DNA of 5,731 bases from Acidobacteriota bacterium (GTDB lineage: Bacteria; Acidobacteriota; Terriglobia; Terriglobales; Acidobacteriaceae), in NCBI GenBank assembly GCA_021778875.1, contig JAJYBT010000222.1, forward strand, positions 1 to 5,731, given 5' to 3'. Below the pieces are notes generated by a model. It saw only the letters and a program-made list of their open reading frames with translations, was not told the DNA's origin and made no database searches. Position numbers and translations under genes: made by a program. Below are positions 1 through 5,731 of this stretch, piece after piece (the first letter of the stretch is position 1; every line of letters begins with the position of its first letter).

Positions 1-759
1 GGGACCGTACAGGATGTAGAAATCCAGCGGCCCACCCTCGGAGCCAAACGAGTAGCCGTCGCGATACTCCTTGTTGAAGTCGAAGCTCGCGCGCCACGTG
101 TTGTCCAGAAAGATGCCCGCGGCAATGCCTCTGCGGAAGGTCATGAAGTAGGGAATCGACTTGTAAATCGGGTCGCTCGACTCCTGCCACCCGAACGCAT
201 CCGTATTCCAGTCCGTGAAGGCCTCATTGCGCCGATCGAGCGGGCCGGGCTTGTCGCCCAGGCCAAAGTAGTGCTCGTCCTCCGCCGACTGCATGTACAC
301 ACGAAAGGCCGCGCTGTGGTACTCGATGGGACGCTCCGGCATTTCGGTTGCAATCACATGCCCCTGCATGTCGGTAACAGTCAACTGCAGAGGGTCTTTC
401 TGGATCGCCACATGCAATTTCGCCGTCTTGAAGCCCAAAGTCGCGGCTGTCGATTCCGGCGTCACAGCCACTGAGGCAGTGCGCGATGCGGGCAGCACGG
501 CCCACGAAGCATCTTCCGGCAGCAGCCCGGCCGGTCCCACGCGCACGCGCAGCACATCGTCGCGCAGAGCCGTTATCTGCATCACGGCACTGCCCGAGCG
601 GATCTCAATTCCATTGGAGGTTGCCCGGGAAGCGGTGACCCGGTCCAGCCGGACAAAGCCCGATTGCTGCTGGGCCCTGCCGGTTGTTTGCGCTTGTGAC
701 GTTGCGGCGAAAATCAAAACTGCAAATACAACAAACAGGAAACGTCCTGCCTTCTGCAC
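1..759 (-). CDS. Secreted glycoside hydrolase family 31 (alpha-glucosidase-like), N-terminal part, cut by left edge
   Basis: The 253 codons visible here are the N-terminal part of a probable exported alpha-glycosidase; the gene runs out of the window at position 1. Residues 1-23 look like a signal peptide: K3 and R6, a hydrophobic run at about 7-19, and a likely cut after S-Q-A (21-23). The rest resembles the N-terminal beta-sandwich of GH31 enzymes. The marks are the family signature YFGLGDKPGPLDRRN at 164-178, NTDAFGW at 185-191 and DPIYKSIPYF at 196-205. The catalytic barrel with its aspartates lies outside, so substrate (alpha-glucoside, alpha-xyloside or other) cannot be fixed. The GTG start at 759-757 is the first possible one, because the codon just before it is an in-frame TGA, and it has a GAGGTG ribosome site. 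GH31 proteins usually exceed 600 residues, so well over half is missing. It lies 132 bp downstream of the DUF2306 gene on the same strand. Confidence 0.88.
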   Translation of the reverse strand, partial: MQKAGRFLFVVFAVLIFAATSQAQTTGRAQQQSGFVRLDRVTASRATSNGIEIRSGSAVMQITALRDDVLRVRVGPAGLLPEDASWAVLPASRTASVAVTPESTAATLGFKTAKLHVAIQKDPLQLTVTDMQGHVIATEMPERPIEYHSAAFRVYMQSAEDEHYFGLGDKPGPLDRRNEAFTDWNTDAFGWQESSDPIYKSIPYFMTFRRGIAAGIFLDNTWRASFDFNKEYRDGYSFGSEGGPLDFYILYGP

Positions 760-763
760 TCAG

Positions 764-769
764 CACCTC
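764..769 (-). promoter_or_regulatory. Ribosome binding site of the GH31 gene
   Basis: On the minus strand GAGGTG lies four bases before the GTG at 759. It decides the start, since no ATG is available in frame without crossing a TGA. The site itself overlaps an in-frame ATG (771-769) that is closed by that TGA (762-760). Confidence 0.6.
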
Positions 770-891
770 ATGGGAGCCAAATTGATTGTTGTTGAAAAGG
801 ATAATTGCGGAGCGCGTTTATGGGAAACGAATGGAGGCCTTTGGTCGTGGGAAATTCAGATTATGACGCCTGAGGTTACCGGCGCAGCCAC

Positions 892-1506
892 CTATACTCG
901 CTGCGGAAACAGTTGCTGCCAGCGCAGGATGCACTCGGCCGCGACCAGCGTAACCACCATACAGCCCCAGTTGACCAGCACGATGGAGTCCATGCCCCGG
1001 CGCGCCAGAGCAGGAATCGCCATCAACACACGGCCTTCCAGGAAAATCAGCAGAATGCCATAACTGCGCACCATCCACTCACGATGGGCGGCGAAGTCGT
1101 GGCGTCGAACGCAGGCATAAGCGGCCAGGGTGAACAGCAGCAAAGCCCCGGCCTGAACCGTGGTAAAGACGATCAGAAACCATGGACTGATGATGAACGC
1201 CATCCAGACCGCGACTGGAGCAAGGATAAGCGTCGCAATGATGTACAGCTTGCCGCAGTTGCGATGAATCCGAGGGTGGCGGCTCCGCAGCCTCGTCGAA
1301 AATTGCAGCGCTCCGAGAATGAGCGCGATTGCGCCGCCAACTCCGTGCGGTATCAGTTGCCATCGGATCGGATTGAAGAACGTCCACGCCGGCGAGCGTG
1401 CGTCGAGAATGAACCGCTCGTTGTGCCAGAGAACGAAAAGGAACGCAATTCCAAAGACCCCAAAAAACAAACGCTTCCCGAGGACTCCATGATTGCGCCG
1501 CACCAT
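892..1506 (-). CDS. DUF2306-type six-helix membrane protein
   Basis: This 204-residue protein appears to be an inner-membrane protein of the DUF2306 (COG5395-like) family, whose biochemical role is unknown to me. Hydrophobic segments lie at about 13-27, 54-69, 87-107, 109-132, 147-167 and 173-193, giving roughly six helices. The features that suggest the family are histidines at helix edges: H54 in PHGVGG, H77 and H81 in HPRIHRNCGKLY (77-88), and H141 in HREWMVRSY (141-149). Such histidines could bind haem or metal, but that is speculation. The chosen ATG at 1506-1504 has no clear Shine-Dalgarno; the next codon is GTG, so a start one codon later is equally possible. The stop is TAG at 892-894. 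It lies 59 bp after ftcD on the same strand, so readthrough from ftcD is possible, but nothing else ties it to histidine catabolism. Confidence 0.8.
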   Translation of the reverse strand: MVRRNHGVLGKRLFFGVFGIAFLFVLWHNERFILDARSPAWTFFNPIRWQLIPHGVGGAIALILGALQFSTRLRSRHPRIHRNCGKLYIIATLILAPVAVWMAFIISPWFLIVFTTVQAGALLLFTLAAYACVRRHDFAAHREWMVRSYGILLIFLEGRVLMAIPALARRGMDSIVLVNWGCMVVTLVAAECILRWQQLFPQRV

Positions 1507-1516
1507 AACAGCGCAG

Positions 1517-1527
1517 ATTCTATATCA
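1517..1527 (-). promoter_or_regulatory. Possible extended -10 promoter element of the DUF2306 gene
   Basis: On the minus strand the gap after ftcD contains TGATATAGAAT. It combines an extended -10 style TG with TAGAAT, which matches five of six bases of the TATAAT consensus. A TTGTCA lies upstream but only 13 bases away, too close for a normal -35, so recognition would have to rest on the extended -10. The element ends ten bases before the ATG, which would leave almost no leader. This is a by-eye match in a short AT-richer stretch and could be chance. Confidence 0.25.
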
Positions 1528-1565
1528 GTCCAGGCTGACAAGCCACGGGATTCGCCCGGGTACCA

Positions 1566-3113
1566 TCAGCCCTGCGCTCGTAGCTCGGCTGCGCGTTTTC
1601 GCGTCTGGCTCACAAAGTCTTCGTCCTCCGGCAACTCCGGCTTGATCGAGTCCAGGTTAATCTCAACGTTCGCCAGCGCTCCTTCCAGAGCTGCCCTCGC
1701 CAGCGCAATCGCCGTCGTCAGATCGGAACTCATGTTCGGATTGCTGATAGCCCTGAGCCCGGCGGCAATCCGCGCAACCTCCACCGCTCCTTCGGCCACG
1801 CTCAACGGCACGCTCGTTGCCTGCCGAAGCGCAGCGTTGATAGCCCGTCCGCCATCGGCAGATTCCTTCGCGGCTTTGTAAGCTCTCATCACAACGTTGT
1901 ACGACTCAGCGTCGGCATCGATGGCCGACTTCAATTCCTCGCGAAGCTGCGCGAGCCTTGCGATTGCTTCGCTCAACTGGCTTTCGTATTGCAGATACGC
2001 CTTCTTGCCGCGCGACATGGATGCGACCATCTCGGCCAGCCCCGCAGCCATTGCGCCGCTGGCTGCGGCTGCGCTGCCGCCTCCGGGAGTCGCGGTCGGC
2101 GCGGCCAGTTGCTCGATAAAAGGCTCCACACCTGCACGCAGACCGCCCACCGCCATCTTGCCAGTCATCACGGCGGTCAGGCGATTCTCCAGGATGAGCG
2201 ACGAGTCGCAGTTCTCTACCTGCAGGAACCACTCCGCTGCCTGTTCCAGCGCCAGCTTGGGAATCAGCCCGACGATCTCGCTTGAAACAGGAACCACGCC
2301 GTAGCGCGCCGCTTCCCGTTTCACGAATTCAAATACGCGGTGAATCGGCGTCTGCTCAAAGTCCGTCAGGTTCATTGAAACCTGCGCCATGCCGCGCACC
2401 AGGAATCCAGCGCCCTTCACAAAGCGCAGCCCTCCCGAGGAGAAGCGCACAGCCTTGGCAATCTTCTTCGCAATGTCGACATCAGCCGTGTTCAGGAAGA
2501 CGTTGTAGGCGATCAGCGCCTTGCGCGCGCCCACCACCGTCGCTCCCGCCGTCGGATGCACGCGCGGCTCGCCAAAATCCGGCCTGCGCGCGGGGTTCGT
2601 CGCAATCTCGTCGCGAATCCCCTCGAACTGGCCGCGCCGGATATTTTCCAGGTTCTGCCGTTCCGGCGTAGCTGCGGCTGCCTCGTAAAGATAGACCGGG
2701 ATCTGGAAGCGCTTCGCGATCTCGGCTCCCACATGCCTGGCCATCGCGACGCAGTCTTCCAGCGTCACGCCGTCAATTGGAATGAAGGGCACCACATCGG
2801 CAGCGCCCATGCGTGGGTGCGCGCCCGTGTGCTGCGTCAGGTCAATCAACTCGGCGGCCTTGCCCACCCCGCGAATCGCCGCTTCCTGAATCGCTTCGCG
2901 GTCGCCCACCAGCGTGATGACGCACCGGTTGTGGTCGGAATCCATCTCCCGGTCCAGAAGATACACGCCGGGAATCTTCATGGCCTCGACGATCGCATCA
3001 ACCTTCGCTGCGTCGCGGCCCTCTGAGAAGTTGGGAACGCATTCAACTAAAGTATTCGGCACGCGAAGAAGAATAAACGATAAATGGCTCGATGCCGCGA
3101 TGGACTCTTTCAC
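1566..3113 (-). CDS. ftcD: Bifunctional glutamate formimidoyltransferase / formimidoyltetrahydrofolate cyclodeaminase
   Basis: This cytosolic enzyme performs the last two steps of folate-linked histidine degradation. It transfers the formimino group of N-formimino-L-glutamate to tetrahydrofolate, releasing glutamate, and then converts 5-formimino-THF to 5,10-methenyl-THF and ammonia. The transferase half covers about residues 22-325. It begins with LVECVPNFSEGRD (22-34) and carries TGAHPRMGAADVVPFIP (96-112), whose H99 matches the catalytic histidine of mammalian FTCD (His82 in the pig enzyme). The cyclodeaminase half covers about 328-515, with the glycine-rich APTATPGGGSAAA (338-350) and NPNMSSDL (458-465). 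At 515 residues it is close to the 541 of animal FTCD, so both halves are complete and fused. The longest frame starts at GTG 3113. A second in-frame GTG at 3062 (codon 18) would place the conserved start only a few residues in, as in most homologues; neither has a good ribosome site. It diverges from hutU, which supports a shared pathway. Confidence 0.96.
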   Translation of the reverse strand: MKESIAASSHLSFILLRVPNTLVECVPNFSEGRDAAKVDAIVEAMKIPGVYLLDREMDSDHNRCVITLVGDREAIQEAAIRGVGKAAELIDLTQHTGAHPRMGAADVVPFIPIDGVTLEDCVAMARHVGAEIAKRFQIPVYLYEAAAATPERQNLENIRRGQFEGIRDEIATNPARRPDFGEPRVHPTAGATVVGARKALIAYNVFLNTADVDIAKKIAKAVRFSSGGLRFVKGAGFLVRGMAQVSMNLTDFEQTPIHRVFEFVKREAARYGVVPVSSEIVGLIPKLALEQAAEWFLQVENCDSSLILENRLTAVMTGKMAVGGLRAGVEPFIEQLAAPTATPGGGSAAAASGAMAAGLAEMVASMSRGKKAYLQYESQLSEAIARLAQLREELKSAIDADAESYNVVMRAYKAAKESADGGRAINAALRQATSVPLSVAEGAVEVARIAAGLRAISNPNMSSDLTTAIALARAALEGALANVEINLDSIKPELPEDEDFVSQTRKRAAELRAQG

Positions 3114-3290
3114 GTTCCCGTGTTTTCTCAGTGGAATCGCCGTCCAAAAGCCGCGTTCGAGGAGGATTCAGTGTTTGTGGCATAAAACTGCCTGCGATTA
3201 TGGCTTAATCAGAGCCGTGTTCGCGGGTACTATCCTGAAGAGCGACGATTGGGGATTGGAATACGTCGCCTCTCGCTTCAGGAGGGACCA
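3114..3290. promoter_or_regulatory. Divergent intergenic region between ftcD and hutU
   Basis: These 177 bp must carry the promoters for both directions. On the plus strand a weak sigma70-like pair can be proposed: TTAATC at 3205-3210, a 17-bp spacer, and TACTAT at 3228-3233, which would give a leader of about 50 bases for hutU. Matches are only three and four of six. On the minus strand I see no persuasive promoter for ftcD. I looked for a long dyad that could be an operator for a HutC-type repressor and found none, nor any hairpin with a T-run or recognisable riboswitch. The region also holds an unused-looking AGGAGG at 3160-3165 (see findings). Confidence 0.45.
3280..3286 (+). promoter_or_regulatory. 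Ribosome binding site of hutU
   Basis: AGGAGGG lies four bases before the ATG at 3291, a near-perfect Shine-Dalgarno. It settles the hutU start at 3291 rather than at the in-frame TTG at 3249, which would add 14 residues with no family resemblance. Confidence 0.85.
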
Positions 3291-4958
<1,668 letters not shown>

Positions 4959-4960
4959 TC

Positions 4961-5731
4961 ATGTCCGAAACTCTTGCGGTCCTCAATATTGGGCAGTTGG
5001 TTACATTGGCAGGCCCGGCGCGTCCCCGCGTGGCAGGCGAGCTGTGCGAGGCCGGCCTGATTCAAGACGCCGCGATGCTCATTGAAGACGGCCGCCTGAC
5101 CGCCGTGGGAACCTACGCCGAACTCCGCCCGCAGATTCCGCCCGTCTCCACGGTCATTGATGCAGGCGGATGCTGCATCACCCCCGGATTTGTCGACGCG
5201 CATACGCATCTGGTTTTTGCCGGCAATCGTGCCGCTGAGTTCGAGCAGCGCATTGCCGGGGCCACCTATCAGGAGATTGCCGCTGCCGGTGGAGGCATCC
5301 TGCGCACCGTGCAGCTCACCCGCCGGGCCAGCGAAGATGAGTTGCTCAGCATCGCGCGCCGTCATCGCAACTGGATGATGCGCACCGGAACCACGACCAT
5401 CGAAGCCAAGTCCGGCTACGGCCTCGATCGTGATACCGAACTGCGCATCCTCCGTGTCCTCGCGCGCCTCAATGAAGAAGGACCGTGCACGATTGTGTCC
5501 ACGCTGCTCGCCGCGCACACCATTCCGCCGGAGTACGCCAACCGGCGCGATGAGTATGTGCGCTGGGTCGCTGAGAAGCTGATTCCGGAAGTTGCCGCCG
5601 CCCGCCTGGCCCGCTACTGTGACGCCTTCTGCGACGAACACGCCTTCACCCTGGACGAGACACGCACCATCCTGATCGCAGCGCAGAATCACGGCATGAA
5701 GCTGCGCATCCACGCCGAACAGTTTCAGCCC
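4961..5731 (+). CDS. hutI: Imidazolonepropionase, N-terminal 257 residues, cut by right edge
   Basis: HutI is a cytosolic metal-dependent amidohydrolase that opens the ring of 4-imidazolone-5-propionate to N-formimino-L-glutamate, the substrate of FtcD. Visible are the first two metal ligands in PGFVDAHTHLVFAGNR (75-90; H81 and H83) and EFEQRIAGATYQEIAAAGGG (93-112). Also present are TTTIEAKSGYGLD (144-156), substrate-pocket H186 in LLAAHTIPPEY (182-192), and the HAEQF motif (251-255), whose H251 matches the third metal ligand of the Bacillus enzyme. The last ligand, an aspartate, lies beyond the edge; the family is usually around 400-420 residues, so roughly 60 percent is seen. The ATG at 4961 comes two bases after the hutU stop. 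Its ribosome site would be a purine stretch (GAGAG) inside the last hutU codons, so translation is probably coupled to hutU. The frame is intact to the edge. Confidence 0.97.
   Translation, partial: MSETLAVLNIGQLVTLAGPARPRVAGELCEAGLIQDAAMLIEDGRLTAVGTYAELRPQIPPVSTVIDAGGCCITPGFVDAHTHLVFAGNRAAEFEQRIAGATYQEIAAAGGGILRTVQLTRRASEDELLSIARRHRNWMMRTGTTTIEAKSGYGLDRDTELRILRVLARLNEEGPCTIVSTLLAAHTIPPEYANRRDEYVRWVAEKLIPEVAAARLARYCDAFCDEHAFTLDETRTILIAAQNHGMKLRIHAEQFQP

Noticed and set aside
867..884. Inverted repeat CGCC / GGCG downstream of the DUF2306 gene as a terminator
   Set aside because: The stem is only four base pairs with a ten-base loop and no following T-run, so it is too weak to call.
293..1063. 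256-codon plus-strand frame opposite the GH31 gene
   Set aside because: The minus-strand frame gives clear GH31 motifs with a signal peptide. The plus-strand translation shows no domain and runs through the intergenic gap into the next antisense region.
913..1881. 322-codon plus-strand frame crossing the DUF2306 gene and the 3' end of ftcD
   Set aside because: It spans two convincing minus-strand genes and the gap between them, has no family resemblance, and is rich in Arg, Ser, Gln and Asn as expected from an antisense frame.

Overview
The window looks like chromosomal DNA from a GC-rich, free-living bacterium. The gene set fits an acidobacterium of the Terriglobia type: a fused formiminotransferase-cyclodeaminase beside hutU and hutI, GTG starts, and a secreted glycosidase nearby. 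That taxonomic guess is inference from protein character and gene neighbourhood. No rRNA, tRNA or phylogenetic marker is present to confirm it. I see no mobile element, CRISPR array, integrase or phage gene, and I did not find a new system here.

Layout: the left half is on the minus strand. Read in transcription order, it holds ftcD (3113 to 1566), a six-helix membrane protein of the DUF2306 type (1506 to 892), and the 5' part of a secreted glycoside hydrolase family 31 gene (759 to the left edge, continuing outside). The right half is on the plus strand: hutU (3291-4958) and, two bases after its stop, hutI (from 4961, cut by the right edge at residue 257). A 177-bp region at 3114-3290 separates the divergent ftcD and hutU and should hold both promoters. 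The other gaps are short: 760-891 (132 bp) and 1507-1565 (59 bp). I see no convincing terminator in either.

Function: hutU, hutI and ftcD encode three consecutive steps of histidine breakdown. Urocanate hydratase makes 4-imidazolone-5-propionate, imidazolonepropionase opens the ring to N-formimino-L-glutamate, and FtcD moves the formimino group to tetrahydrofolate. FtcD then deaminates that product to 5,10-methenyl-tetrahydrofolate and ammonia, leaving glutamate. This is the folate-linked ending best known from animals. It replaces the HutG or HutF/HutG endings of Bacillus, enterobacteria and pseudomonads. Histidine ammonia-lyase, which makes urocanate, is not in view and may lie beyond hutI or elsewhere. 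The membrane protein and the GH31 enzyme have no evident link to histidine metabolism. They may be separate transcription units that happen to lie downstream of ftcD.
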